Shown here: positions 17,445 to 25,560 of the stretch, one piece after another | Numbering within the stretch: position 1 is the first letter of the stretch | Layout of the letters: each line of letters begins with the position of its first letter | From: Caballeronia zhejiangensis | GTDB lineage: Bacteria; Pseudomonadota; Gammaproteobacteria; Burkholderiales; Burkholderiaceae | DNA: 64,000 bases | Reading direction: 5' to 3' | Assembly: GCF_000698575.1 (NCBI RefSeq) | Contig: NZ_JFHD01000005.1 | Location: 215,530 to 279,529 of the forward strand | Made by a program: the position numbers and the translations under genes | The notes under the pieces: model-generated | The model's input: only the letters and a program-made list of their open reading frames with translations | Databases searched by the model: none | Told to the model about the DNA's origin: nothing

Positions 17445-17648
17445 TTAGACGGGCACCTTCTTCAACATTTCGATGCCAACCTGGCCCGCGGCGATCTCGC
17501 GCAGCGCGACGACGGTCGGCTTGTCGCGGCTTTCGATCTTCGGCGTGTGGCCTTGTGCGAGCTGGCGCGCGCGATACGTTGCCGCAAGCGCGAGCTCGAA
17601 GCGATTCGGGATTTGTTTCAGGCAGTCTTCGACAGTGATGCGGGCCAT
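17445..17648 (-). CDS. rpoZ: RNA polymerase omega subunit
   Basis: A 67-residue protein beginning [20 protein letters not shown], the conserved omega N-terminus that clamps the beta-prime subunit and aids assembly and ppGpp response of RNA polymerase. It ends with IEMLKKVPV, typical of beta-proteobacteria. It lies between gmk (69 bp) and spoT (72 bp), on the same strand. Confidence 0.97.
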   Translation of the reverse strand: MARITVEDCLKQIPNRFELALAATYRARQLAQGHTPKIESRDKPTVVALREIAAGQVGIEMLKKVPV

Positions 17649-17717
17649 GTTTGTTTCCTTCGGAATATGGGTTTTATTCTACCTTATGTGACCGATCGAC
17701 CCGGCCACTGCAATGCG

Positions 17718-18392
17718 TCACGCTTGCGGCGTGGAGTGGATGCCGAGGTCCACGAAAAGCTGCGTGTTGCGTGCGTATTGCGACGTGAAGCGCAGGCGCG
17801 TCGCGGCGACGAGACAGCGCAGTTCGTTAAGCGCGCGATCGAAGTTCTCGTTGATGACGACATACTCCGCTTCCGATGCATGCGCCATCTCGCTGCCGGC
17901 CGCGAGCAGACGCCGCACGATCACTTTTTCGGAATCCTGGCCACGTTTCTTGAGGCGGTCTTCGAGCGCATCGAGCGACGGCGGCAGAATGAAAATCTCC
18001 ACCGCATTGCGGAACTGCTTCTTCACCTGCTGCGCGCCCTGCCAGTCGATTTCCAGCAGCACGTCATGGCCCTGCTTCATCTGCTCCGCGATCCACAGCT
18101 TCGATGTCGCGTAATAGTTGCCGTGCACTTCGGCGCTTTCGAGAAACTCGCCCTTGTCGCGCCGCTCCATGAATTCATCGACGGACACGAAGTGATACTG
18201 CACGCCATTGGTTTCCTTCGAGCGCGCCTCGCGCGTCGTATACGAAACCGACAGCAGAATGTCCTTGTCCTCGGCGAGCAGCGCGTTCACGAGCGTGGAC
18301 TTGCCCGCGCCCGAGGGCGCTACGACCATGAACAGGTTGCCCGGATAGATGCCCGTGTAATGGCTGTGCGAGCGATGCGTGGTATTCGGCAT
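17718..18392 (-). CDS. gmk: Guanylate kinase
   Basis: A 224-residue enzyme that phosphorylates GMP to GDP with ATP. The Walker A loop APSGAGKST is at about residues 25-33, followed by SYTTREAR and YHFVSVDEF that bind GMP. It has a short N-terminal extension ([14 protein letters not shown]) relative to E. coli. It starts 9 bp after yicC, so the two are surely cotranscribed. Confidence 0.97.
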   Translation of the reverse strand: MPNTTHRSHSHYTGIYPGNLFMVVAPSGAGKSTLVNALLAEDKDILLSVSYTTREARSKETNGVQYHFVSVDEFMERRDKGEFLESAEVHGNYYATSKLWIAEQMKQGHDVLLEIDWQGAQQVKKQFRNAVEIFILPPSLDALEDRLKKRGQDSEKVIVRRLLAAGSEMAHASEAEYVVINENFDRALNELRCLVAATRLRFTSQYARNTQLFVDLGIHSTPQA

Positions 18393-18401
18393 GATGTTGC
18401 G

Positions 18402-19352
18402 TTACTCCAGATTCTGTACTTGCTCGCGCATCTGCTCGATGAGCAGTTTCAGCGTCATCGATGCGTCGGCGAGTTCCTTCGCGGCGGCCTTCGAGCCGAG
18501 CGTGTTCGCTTCGCGGTTGAGCTCCTGCATCATGAAGTCGAGACGCTTGCCGACCTTGCCGCCCTTTTGCAGCACATGGCGCGTTTCGTTCAGATGCGCG
18601 GTGAGACGCTGCAATTCTTCCGCGATGTCGATGCGAATGCCGTACATCGTCACTTCCTGGCGGATGCGCTCGGCGATTTCCTCGCGCGGCACGCTCGTCG
18701 TGACCGCGCCGCCGCCTTCGGTCGTCGCGATGCCGAGCGCGTCCTGCAGCCGCTCGACAATTTTCTGCTGATGCTTCGCGATGAGTTCCGGCACGAGCGG
18801 CGTGATGCGCGCGACGATCGTTTCCATCTCCGTCACGTTGTCGATCAGCACTTTGCCGAGCGCCGCGCCTTCGCGCGCCCGCACTTCGATGAGATCGGCG
18901 ATCGCCTGCTTGCCGCACGCGAGCACGGCCTCACGCAACGTTTCCTGCGACACCGAGCTTTCCGCGAGCACGCCGGGCCAGCGCAGGATTTCGCCGGTAC
19001 GCATGCGCTCGGCGTCGGGGAAGATATCGAGCACGGCGCGTTCGAGCGCGGCGAGCTGCGTGAGCGCGTCGCGATTGAGCGCGCCCGCGTTTGCCGTCTG
19101 CTCGACGCGATTCAGGTTGATGCGGATATCGACCTTGCCGCGCGAGAGCTTGGTCATCAGCATTTCGCGCAATTGCGGCTCGGTCGCGCGCACGTCTTCG
19201 GGCATGCGGAAGTTCAGGTCGAGAAAGCGCGAATTCACCGTGCGCAATTCCACCGATACACCGACGCCCGAACCGCCCGCGCCATTGGGTCCCGCGCCAT
19301 CCGCGACGACTTCGCGCGTCGCGCTGGCATAGCCTGTCATGCTGTAGATCAT
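18402..19352 (-). CDS. yicC: YicC/YloC family endoribonuclease
   Basis: A 316-residue protein of the YicC family, with the N-terminal MIYSMTGYASA, RTVNSRFLDLNFRMPE and the C-terminal GKRLDFMMQELNREANTLGSKA signature (DUF1732 region). Family members have been reported to act as RNA endonucleases involved in small-RNA turnover. A Gly/Ala-rich insertion (about residues 17-30) lies inside the N-terminal domain. An in-frame ATG far upstream gives an unconserved extension, so the MIYSMTG start is used. It heads the yicC-gmk-rpoZ-spoT unit and is divergent from rph. Confidence 0.92.
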   Translation of the reverse strand: MIYSMTGYASATREVVADGAGPNGAGGSGVGVSVELRTVNSRFLDLNFRMPEDVRATEPQLREMLMTKLSRGKVDIRINLNRVEQTANAGALNRDALTQLAALERAVLDIFPDAERMRTGEILRWPGVLAESSVSQETLREAVLACGKQAIADLIEVRAREGAALGKVLIDNVTEMETIVARITPLVPELIAKHQQKIVERLQDALGIATTEGGGAVTTSVPREEIAERIRQEVTMYGIRIDIAEELQRLTAHLNETRHVLQKGGKVGKRLDFMMQELNREANTLGSKAAAKELADASMTLKLLIEQMREQVQNLE

Positions 19353-19596
19353 GGTACGTCTCGCGATAGAGAGCCTTCGTTGCGAAGACCCATTCGATAC
19401 GAAACGCCCGGCGCTGTCGAAAGTGCCTGTGAGTGGCCTGCGTTGGGCCGCCGGGCGAGGAACCCGCATTATCCCATTTTTACCGCGAAAGCCGCCCGGA
19501 CGGCGGACCGGTGCGCATGGCGCACGCGCAACGCCTGAAAGTGAATGACGATAAAATCGCTGGGTTTGCTGGTTCCACACTCTTCTTCCGACATCC

Positions 19597-20355
19597 ATGA
19601 CCGACTCTCCCCTGCTCAAGCCTTCTCCCCCGCGTCCGAGCGGCCGCCGTGCGAATCAGCTGCGCGACGTACGCATCACGCGGCATTACACGAAGCACGC
19701 GGAAGGCTCGGTGCTCGTCGAATTCGGCGATACCAAGGTGATCTGCACGGCGAGCATCGCCGAGCGCGTGCCCGAGTTTCTGCGCGGCCGGGAGCAAGGC
19801 TGGCTCACCGCGGAATACGGCATGCTGCCGCGCGCGACGCACACGCGCAGCGACCGCGAAGCCGCGCGCGGCAAGCAGACGGGCCGCACGCAGGAGATTC
19901 AGCGGCTGATCGGCCGCGCATTGCGCTCGGTGTTCGATCTCGACGCGCTCGGCGCGCGCACGCTGCATATCGATTGCGACGTCATTCAGGCCGATGGCGG
20001 CACGCGCACGGCGAGCATCACGGGCGCGTTCGTCGCCGCGCACGATGCGGTCGGCAAACTGCTCGCGTCGGGCAGGATCGCGAAGTCGCCGGTGAAGGAT
20101 TTCGTCGCGGCGATTTCGGTCGGCATCTTCGCAGGCTCGCCCGTGCTCGATCTCGACTACGACGAAGACTCGCAATGCGATACCGACATGAACGTCGTGA
20201 TGACGGGCGCGGGCGGCTTCGTCGAAGTGCAGGGCACGGCGGAAGGCGCGCCCTTCACGCGCGACGAGATGAACGAGCTGATCGCGCTCGCCGACAGCGG
20301 CATCAAGGCGCTGATCCTGAAGCAGAAGGAAGCACTGGGGATTCGCGGTGTCTGA
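19597..20355 (+). CDS. rph: Ribonuclease PH
   Basis: A 252-residue phosphorolytic 3'-5' exoribonuclease that trims tRNA precursors. Recognisable segments are [15 protein letters not shown], the [22 protein letters not shown] phosphate/RNA-binding region and [14 protein letters not shown] [15 protein letters not shown]. The length matches the family and the C-terminus is complete. The next gene, rdgB, overlaps its end by 8 nt. The 244 bp between yicC and rph should hold divergent promoters. Confidence 0.97.
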   Translation: MTDSPLLKPSPPRPSGRRANQLRDVRITRHYTKHAEGSVLVEFGDTKVICTASIAERVPEFLRGREQGWLTAEYGMLPRATHTRSDREAARGKQTGRTQEIQRLIGRALRSVFDLDALGARTLHIDCDVIQADGGTRTASITGAFVAAHDAVGKLLASGRIAKSPVKDFVAAISVGIFAGSPVLDLDYDEDSQCDTDMNVVMTGAGGFVEVQGTAEGAPFTRDEMNELIALADSGIKALILKQKEALGIRGV

Positions 20356-20965
20356 CGTCAATGGTCTTGGGCGCGTCGTGCTCGCATCGAACAATGCGGG
20401 CAAGCTGCGCGAATTCGCATCGCTGCTGGATGCGGCGGGCATCGAACTGATCGCGCAGGGCGAACTCGGCGTGCCCGAAGCGCCCGAACCGCACCCGACC
20501 TTCGTCGAGAACGCGCTGGCGAAGGCGCGGCACGCCGCGACGTTCACCGGCCTGCCCGCGCTCGCCGACGATTCCGGCCTTTGCGTGCGCGCGCTCAACG
20601 GCGCGCCGGGCGTGTATTCGGCGCGCTATGCGTCGATGAGCGGCGGCGCCAAAAGCGATGCCGCGAACAACGCGAAGCTCGTCGCCGACCTCGCTCAGCA
20701 CACGGATCGCCGCGCTTACTACTTCTGCGTGCTCGTGCTCGCGCGTCACGCGGACGATCCCGAGCCGCTCATCGCGGAAGGCCGCTGGCATGGCGAAGTG
20801 ATCGATGCGCCGCGCGGCGCAAATGGCTTCGGCTACGATCCGCACTTCTTCCTGCCGACGCTCGATGCGACCGCCGCCGAACTCGATCCCGCGCGCAAGA
20901 ACGCGCTCAGCCATCGCGCGCTCGCGTTGCGCGAGTTACTGCAACGACTGAAGGAACTTGCGTGA
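20348..20965 (+). CDS. rdgB: XTP/dITP diphosphatase (Ham1/RdgB)
   Basis: A 205-residue house-cleaning pyrophosphatase that removes non-canonical purine nucleotides (XTP, ITP, dITP). [12 protein letters not shown] near residue 11 is the conserved nucleotide-binding segment, with [18 protein letters not shown] residues and [12 protein letters not shown] following. It starts with GTG inside the end of rph (8-nt overlap), and its own stop overlaps hemW, so the three genes are translationally coupled. Confidence 0.96.
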   Translation: MSDVNGLGRVVLASNNAGKLREFASLLDAAGIELIAQGELGVPEAPEPHPTFVENALAKARHAATFTGLPALADDSGLCVRALNGAPGVYSARYASMSGGAKSDAANNAKLVADLAQHTDRRAYYFCVLVLARHADDPEPLIAEGRWHGEVIDAPRGANGFGYDPHFFLPTLDATAAELDPARKNALSHRALALRELLQRLKELA

Positions 20966-22185
20966 GCGCCGGACCGAAGACGATCAACATCGTGCAGGCG
21001 TTCACGTCGCCGGGAAGCATCCGGCTGACGTCGCTGCCGCCGCTTTCGCTGTACGTGCATTTCCCGTGGTGCGTGCGCAAGTGTCCGTACTGCGACTTCA
21101 ACTCGCACGAGTGGAAGGACGACACGTTTCCCGAAGAACGTTATCTCGATGCCCTGCGCGCCGATCTCGAAAGCGCGCTGCCGCTCGTGTGGGGACGGCA
21201 GGTGCATACGATTTTCATCGGCGGCGGCACGCCATCGCTGTTATCGGCGAAAGGGCTGGACCGCCTTCTCTCCGATGCGCGCGCGCTGCTGCCCATCGAT
21301 GCCGACGCCGAAATCACGCTCGAAGCCAATCCCGGCACGTTCGAGGCGGCCAAGTTCGCGTCGTTTCGCGCGAGCGGCGTGAATCGTTTGTCGATCGGCA
21401 TTCAGAGTTTCAACGAGGCGCATCTGAAGGCGCTCGGCCGCATTCACGATGCGATGCAGGCGAAAAAAGCCGTCGAGATCGCCGCGAAGCACTTCGACAA
21501 CTTCAATCTCGATCTGATGTTCGCGCTGCCGCAGCAATCGCTCGACGAGTGCAAGCACGATATCGAGACGGCCATCTCGTTCGCGCCGCCGCATCTGTCG
21601 CTGTATCACCTGACGATGGAGCCGAACACGGTCTTCGCCAAATACCCGCCCGCGCTCCCCGACGACGACGCTTCCGCCGACATGCAGGACTGGATCCACG
21701 AGCGCACGCGCGAGGCCGGTTACGCGCGCTACGAAGTGTCGGCGTATGCGAAGCCGCACCGTCAGAGCAGGCACAACCTGAACTACTGGCGCTTCGGCGA
21801 TTACCTCGGCATCGGCGCGGGCGCGCATACGAAGCTGTCGTTTCCGTCCAAGATTCTGCGTCAGGCGCGCTTCAAGCATCCTTCGAGCTATATGGATCAC
21901 GCGCTTTCGCCGGCCGAAACCGCGATCCAGGAAGAACGCGAAGTCGGTCCGCGCGATCTGCCGTTCGAGTTCATGCTGAACACGCTTAGGCTCGTCGAAG
22001 GCTTTCCGGTGCATTCGTTCGTCGAGCGCACGGGACTGGCGCTGTCCGCGATCGAGCCGGCGCTCGCCGAAGCGGAAAAACGCGGGCTCATCACACGCGA
22101 CATCGAACGCATTGCGCCGACCGAACTCGGCCAACGCTTTCTCAACGATCTCCAGGAACTGTTCTTGAAGGATCCGCACAATTGA
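20962..22185 (+). CDS. hemW: Heme chaperone HemW (radical SAM, coproporphyrinogen oxidase-like)
   Basis: A 407-residue radical-SAM protein. The cluster-binding Cys37, Cys41 and Cys44 lie in PWCVRKCPYCDF, with GGGTPS and the HemN-like C-terminal domain following. The CPYCDF form without the extra N-terminal residues of HemN points to HemW, which binds heme and is thought to insert it into target proteins, rather than to the true oxygen-independent coproporphyrinogen oxidase. The GTG start is taken because it overlaps the rdgB stop (GTGA); an upstream in-frame extension would run inside rdgB. Confidence 0.93.
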   Translation: MSAGPKTINIVQAFTSPGSIRLTSLPPLSLYVHFPWCVRKCPYCDFNSHEWKDDTFPEERYLDALRADLESALPLVWGRQVHTIFIGGGTPSLLSAKGLDRLLSDARALLPIDADAEITLEANPGTFEAAKFASFRASGVNRLSIGIQSFNEAHLKALGRIHDAMQAKKAVEIAAKHFDNFNLDLMFALPQQSLDECKHDIETAISFAPPHLSLYHLTMEPNTVFAKYPPALPDDDASADMQDWIHERTREAGYARYEVSAYAKPHRQSRHNLNYWRFGDYLGIGAGAHTKLSFPSKILRQARFKHPSSYMDHALSPAETAIQEEREVGPRDLPFEFMLNTLRLVEGFPVHSFVERTGLALSAIEPALAEAEKRGLITRDIERIAPTELGQRFLNDLQELFLKDPHN

Positions 22186-23405
22186 GCGCGCCGACGATGG
22201 CGCCGAACTCGGTGATGCGGCATCGCCCGTTCGCGCTTTTCTGGAGCGCTCGGGTGATGTCGTCGGTGGCGTTTCAGATGATGTCGGTCGCGATCGGATG
22301 GCAGGTTTATTCGATCACGCATAGCGCCTACGCGCTCGGTCTCGTCGGCCTCGCGCAATTCCTGCCGATGTTCGTGCTGACGCTCGTCGTCGGGCACGTT
22401 GCGGACCGTTACGACAGACGCGTGATCGCGTACGTGTGCCAGTCGATCGAGGGCACCGCCGCGCTCGTGCTGTGTCTCGGCGCGTGGCACGGCTGGCACG
22501 ATGTCGCGCCGATCTACGCGATCGCCGCCGTGACGGGTGCGGCGCGCGCGTTCGAATCGCCGTCGATGGCCGCGCTCTTGCCCAATCTCGTCGCCCGCAA
22601 TCAGTTGCAGCATGCGAGCGCGTGGTCGACGTCGGCGAATCAGACGGCGCAGATCCTGGGTCCCGCGATGGGCGGCGTGCTCTACGGGTTCGGCGCGCTG
22701 ACCGTGTACGGCGCGGTGAGCGTCGCGTTTCTCGTCGCGGCGTGCGCCGTGGCCGCGATCAGAATCGACGAAGCCGTGCGTATGCGCGCGCCGCTCTCGT
22801 TCGAAGCGCTCTTTTCGGGTATCGGTTTCATTCGCAGCAAGCCGGTGATTCTGGGCGCGCTGTCGCTCGATCTTTTCGCCGTGTTGCTCGGCGGCGCGAC
22901 CGCGCTCCTGCCGGTCTACGCGCGCGACATCCTGCATACCGGACCGTGGGGACTCGGCGTTCTGCGCGCGGCGCCCGCGGCCGGCGCGCTGGCCGGATCG
23001 ATCTGGCTCGCGCATTTTCCGCTGCGGCAGCGCGCGGGCAATGCGCTGTTCGGCGGGGTGATCGCGTTCGGAATCGCGACGATCGTCTTCGGACTGTCGC
23101 GCAATATCTACGTGTCGCTGATTGCGCTGGCGGCGCTGGGCGCGTCGGATGTGATCAGCGTCGTCGTGCGGATGTCGCTCGTGCAGTTGCAGACGCCCGA
23201 CGAAATGCGCGGACGCGTCGGCGCGATCAATTCGCTGTTCATCGGCACGTCGAATCAGCTCGGCGAGTTCGAATCGGGGATGACGGCGGGACTGCTCGGC
23301 GCGGTGCCGGCGGTGCTGATCGGCGGAATCGGCACGATTGTCGTCGCGCTGTTGTGGATGCGCCTTTTTCCCGCGCTCAAGGCGACGAAATCGCTCGAAG
23401 GATGA
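22182..23405 (+). CDS. MFS transporter (EntS/DHA3-like)
   Basis: A 407-residue major facilitator with about 12 membrane segments. GHVADRYDRRVI after the second segment is the loop 2-3 motif of the superfamily, and the FWSARVMSSVAFQMMSVAIGWQVY opening is typical of the EntS-like group of exporters. The substrate is not predictable. The TTG start at the 4-nt overlap with hemW gives coupling; an ATG 15 bp later (MAPNSVMRH) is an alternative. It is the last gene of the rph operon, before tRNA-Ser. Confidence 0.85.
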   Translation: MSAPTMAPNSVMRHRPFALFWSARVMSSVAFQMMSVAIGWQVYSITHSAYALGLVGLAQFLPMFVLTLVVGHVADRYDRRVIAYVCQSIEGTAALVLCLGAWHGWHDVAPIYAIAAVTGAARAFESPSMAALLPNLVARNQLQHASAWSTSANQTAQILGPAMGGVLYGFGALTVYGAVSVAFLVAACAVAAIRIDEAVRMRAPLSFEALFSGIGFIRSKPVILGALSLDLFAVLLGGATALLPVYARDILHTGPWGLGVLRAAPAAGALAGSIWLAHFPLRQRAGNALFGGVIAFGIATIVFGLSRNIYVSLIALAALGASDVISVVVRMSLVQLQTPDEMRGRVGAINSLFIGTSNQLGEFESGMTAGLLGAVPAVLIGGIGTIVVALLWMRLFPALKATKSLEG

Positions 23406-23450
23406 GCGTTCCTGCGCGGCTGCGAGTTGCGCTACAATACGCGCCTTGCT

Positions 23451-23540
23451 GGAGGTGTGGCCGAGCGGTTTAAGGCACCGGTCTTGAAAACCGGCGAAGG
23501 AGCGATCCTTCCGTGAGTTCGAATCTCACCGCCTCCGCCA
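23451..23540 (+). tRNA. tRNA-Ser (TGA anticodon)
   Basis: A 90-nt class II tRNA with encoded CCA, acceptor GGAGGTG/CGCCTCC, anticodon loop CTTGAAA (TGA) and a long variable arm. It begins 45 bp after the MFS gene; ACAATAC upstream could be its -10. Confidence 0.96.
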
Positions 23541-23550
23541 GATCAAATCA

Positions 23551-23590
23551 AGCCTCGTAAGTTCAAACGCTTACGGGGCTTTGTCTTTTG
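23551..23590 (+). terminator. Rho-independent terminator of tRNA-Ser
   Basis: An 11-bp stem AGCCTCGTAAG/CTTACGGGGCT (one G-T pair) followed by TTGTCTTTT. Confidence 0.85.
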
Positions 23591-23758
23591 CCGCTGCGTT
23601 TTCGCGACGCGCTCGAACGCGCCAAGGCTGGCCCGTTGCTTCGCTATCCTGAACCATCAATTTCAGACAAAACGCCTATCCGACGTCTCCGGAGCCACGT
23701 ATCTTCCCTTCTGCCTCCTTCCGAGTTCCCCCCATGCTCGATTCGAAGGAGGTCTTCA

Positions 23759-23839
23759 ATGGGAAAGGTTGGACTTGGGCCTCGCACTCGCGAGGCTTTT
23801 TTTCGTCCGATGCCACGCCCCGAGAAACAATCGACGTGA
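23759..23839 (+). CDS. Possible 26-residue leader peptide over a terminator
   Basis: An ATG frame of 26 codons preceded at ideal distance by AAGGAGG. The peptide reads MGKVGLGPRTREAFFRPMPR and then six more residues. An intrinsic terminator hairpin (23779-23803) lies inside the frame, encoding the GPRTREAFF part. This arrangement either reflects translation-dependent attenuation of the gene at 23898 or is a chance frame over a terminator; the ribosome-binding site is the only argument for coding. Confidence 0.3.
   Translation: MGKVGLGPRTREAFFRPMPRPEKQST
23779..23803 (+). terminator. Intrinsic terminator or attenuator hairpin
   Basis: A 7-bp stem GCCTCGC/GCGAGGC with loop ACTC and seven T residues. 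No complete gene ends just before it: the tRNA-Ser has its own terminator 190 bp upstream. It could end a short RNA or attenuate the gene 95 bp downstream. Confidence 0.75.
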
Positions 23840-23897
23840 ACACTACGGCCATAACGCCATCTAACCGCCTCATCGATCACAACGCGGAGAGTCGCCC

Positions 23898-24215
23898 GTG
23901 AAGTCAGGCCGCATCATGCCCATCCTCGTCGGCTGCATCGCCGCCGTGAGCCTGTCGGCGCATGCCCAGCCTCAGCCAAACGCGCAATGGCGCGCGACCG
24001 AAACAACGCTCTTCGACCTGATTCAAAACGGATATGGGATCGTCGCGGTGACGAGCGTGGCCGCGCGCAACTCCGGCCTTCCCGAAGACACCTACGTGCT
24101 TCAGAAAAACAATAGCCTCTACCGCTGCGTGGAAACGCGCGCGGCCGAAACCGGCGCGGTCAGATCTGCCGCGCCGATGCGCTGCGCCGAACTCGTCAAG
24201 CCCTACACCGAATAA
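23898..24215 (+). CDS. Exported hypothetical protein (105 aa)
   Basis: A 105-residue protein with a signal peptide (MKSGRIMPILVGCIAAVSLSAHA, likely cleavage near residue 23). The mature domain of about 80 residues contains TLFDLIQNGYGIVAVTS and YVLQKNNSLYRCVE, with two Cys residues that could form a disulfide in the periplasm. The IxxGYxIVA ... YVLQK-x-x-x-LYRC pattern is seen in small exported proteobacterial proteins of unknown function. A GGAGAG site precedes the ATG. Confidence 0.65.
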   Translation: MKSGRIMPILVGCIAAVSLSAHAQPQPNAQWRATETTLFDLIQNGYGIVAVTSVAARNSGLPEDTYVLQKNNSLYRCVETRAAETGAVRSAAPMRCAELVKPYTE

Positions 24216-24229
24216 TCGAAACCGAACGC

Positions 24230-24400
24230 TCAATTGTCATCGGATCTGACGGGCGGCCGGACGTGCGGAACCGGCTCCGCCTTCGCAGCGTCCTGTTTGG
24301 GCGCGGCGCGTTGCGATTCGCTCTTCGAATGCGCCGCGGAAGCCGGTTGCTGCTTCCTTGCGGGCGCGCCCGACGGCGCAGGATCGTTCTTGCGTGTCAT
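24230..24400 (-). CDS. Small disordered hypothetical protein (56 aa)
   Basis: A 56-residue protein, MTRKNDPAPSG onwards, rich in Ala, Pro, Lys, Ser and Gln and without hydrophobic segments, so probably unstructured. GGGAGA precedes the start by 6 bp. An upstream in-frame ATG would add 25 unconvincing residues. It follows another small polar gene on the same strand 78 bp away. No family is recognised. Confidence 0.5.
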   Translation of the reverse strand: MTRKNDPAPSGAPARKQQPASAAHSKSESQRAAPKQDAAKAEPVPHVRPPVRSDDN

Positions 24401-24478
24401 GGCATTCTCCCGAAATCCGGGGACATCCCCTTTCCACATTAGCACCGCGCCGTCGATACCGCACACGTCATGCACGAC

Positions 24479-24637
24479 TCAGCCGACCGGCGCCTCGCCC
24501 TCACCCGACTGCTTGCCCGGCCTGTCGTTCGGACCTTGCTTGCGGTTGTCGTCATCGCGCTCGGGCAGCTTGCTTTTCTCGTTGTCGCTGTGCTCGGCCG
24601 TCTTTCCGTCTTCCGGACGGTTGGTCTCGCTGTTCAT
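24479..24637 (-). CDS. Small hydrophilic hypothetical protein (52 aa)
   Basis: A 52-residue protein starting MNSETNRPEDGKTAEH, almost wholly polar and charged, with no order-promoting core. AAGGAGG lies 6 bp before the ATG, the best ribosome-binding site in the neighbourhood, which argues strongly for expression. Its composition resembles small stress-related or general disordered proteins common in Burkholderiales. Its function is unknown. Confidence 0.6.
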   Translation of the reverse strand: MNSETNRPEDGKTAEHSDNEKSKLPERDDDNRKQGPNDRPGKQSGEGEAPVG

Positions 24638-24777
24638 GGCGCCCTCCTTAAAGTGCTTTCGAATGAAAGCATCGGCAGCAAAACGCGCGCCTGAATGCGT
24701 CCGGGCGCACGAATTCGGTTCGCTGACGGCCTTTGCAGCGACTACCATTTAAGTAACGCCATCCCGCCATTGTTGCG

Positions 24778-25257
24778 ATGTCCGCGTCACGTTTTCGCCG
24801 TACCGCCGCCGCGCTCGTCCTTGCGTCGGCGATGAGCGCCTGCACGATCACCCCGCCCCCCAGCGTCGTGGCTGCGCGCGCGCCCGCGCCGACCGTCTCC
24901 GGTCAAACGCTCGACGAGTACAAGGCGCGCATCGCGCAGCGCATCTTCGAGCGCAATCCGTCGCTCGTGCTGAAGGGCACGCCGCAAGCGATGCTGCGCT
25001 CGTTCGTGCTCGTGTCGTTTACGGTGGATCGCGGCGGGCGGCTCGTCGAATCGTCGGTGTATCGCACCAACGGCGATGACGAAGCCGAAGCCACCGCGCT
25101 CGCCTCGCTGCGCCGCGCATCGCCGCTGCCCGCGCCGCCCCCGCGCCTTTTGAACGGCAACGGCCAACTGGAGCTTTTCGAAGGCTGGATGTTCAACGAC
25201 AACGGCCAGTTCCAGCTACAGACGTCCCATTCGCCGCAAGCCACGACCATCGATTGA
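24778..25257 (+). CDS. TonB-C-like lipoprotein
   Basis: A 159-residue lipoprotein: a signal peptide ends with lipobox AMSAC (Cys22). A Pro-rich linker follows, then a domain with SFVLVSFTVDRGGRLVESSV and ALASLRRASPLPAPPPRL, the layout of the TonB C-terminal fold (V-x-F-x-V-D-x-x-G ... A-x-x-x-x-P-x-P). Without a full TonB membrane anchor it is not a classic energy transducer. It is divergent from the small gene at 24479. Confidence 0.65.
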   Translation: MSASRFRRTAAALVLASAMSACTITPPPSVVAARAPAPTVSGQTLDEYKARIAQRIFERNPSLVLKGTPQAMLRSFVLVSFTVDRGGRLVESSVYRTNGDDEAEATALASLRRASPLPAPPPRLLNGNGQLELFEGWMFNDNGQFQLQTSHSPQATTID

Positions 25258-25287
25258 TTGGCGCTCGGCCGGCACGCTCGTTATAAT
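25258..25287 (+). promoter_or_regulatory. Candidate sigma70 promoter for the MHS transporter
   Basis: TTGGCG at 25258-25263, an 18-bp spacer and a perfect TATAAT at 25282-25287. A start near 25294 would give a leader of about 265 nt. Confidence 0.5.
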
Positions 25288-25560
25288 TTTTTGCACCCCG
25301 GCCGGACCCGCTTCCGGCGTGGCCTGCGCCTCGCGCTCACCCCGCGCGTCCGGCGCAGCGCCCGAGCGCAGCCGAACTGCGCCGCGACACCGCGCGCCAC
25401 TCACGCGCCGTCCAACCCTGGCTTTCCCGCCATTGCATCGCAATCCCTACAAAAAGCTGACGCGCGCCGGACGACGACATCGTTCGTCATTCCGATCGCT
25501 CTTGCCCGGCGATGCGCGCGACAATGCTTCGCACCAAGGCAACACGACAACGGAGACAAC
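25288..25560 (+). other. Long 5' leader of the MHS transporter gene
   Basis: About 270 bp without a supported gene. The frame of the transporter is open upstream, but the upstream codons encode an Arg/Ala/Pro-rich sequence unlike the family. No riboswitch consensus was recognised. Confidence 0.45.
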
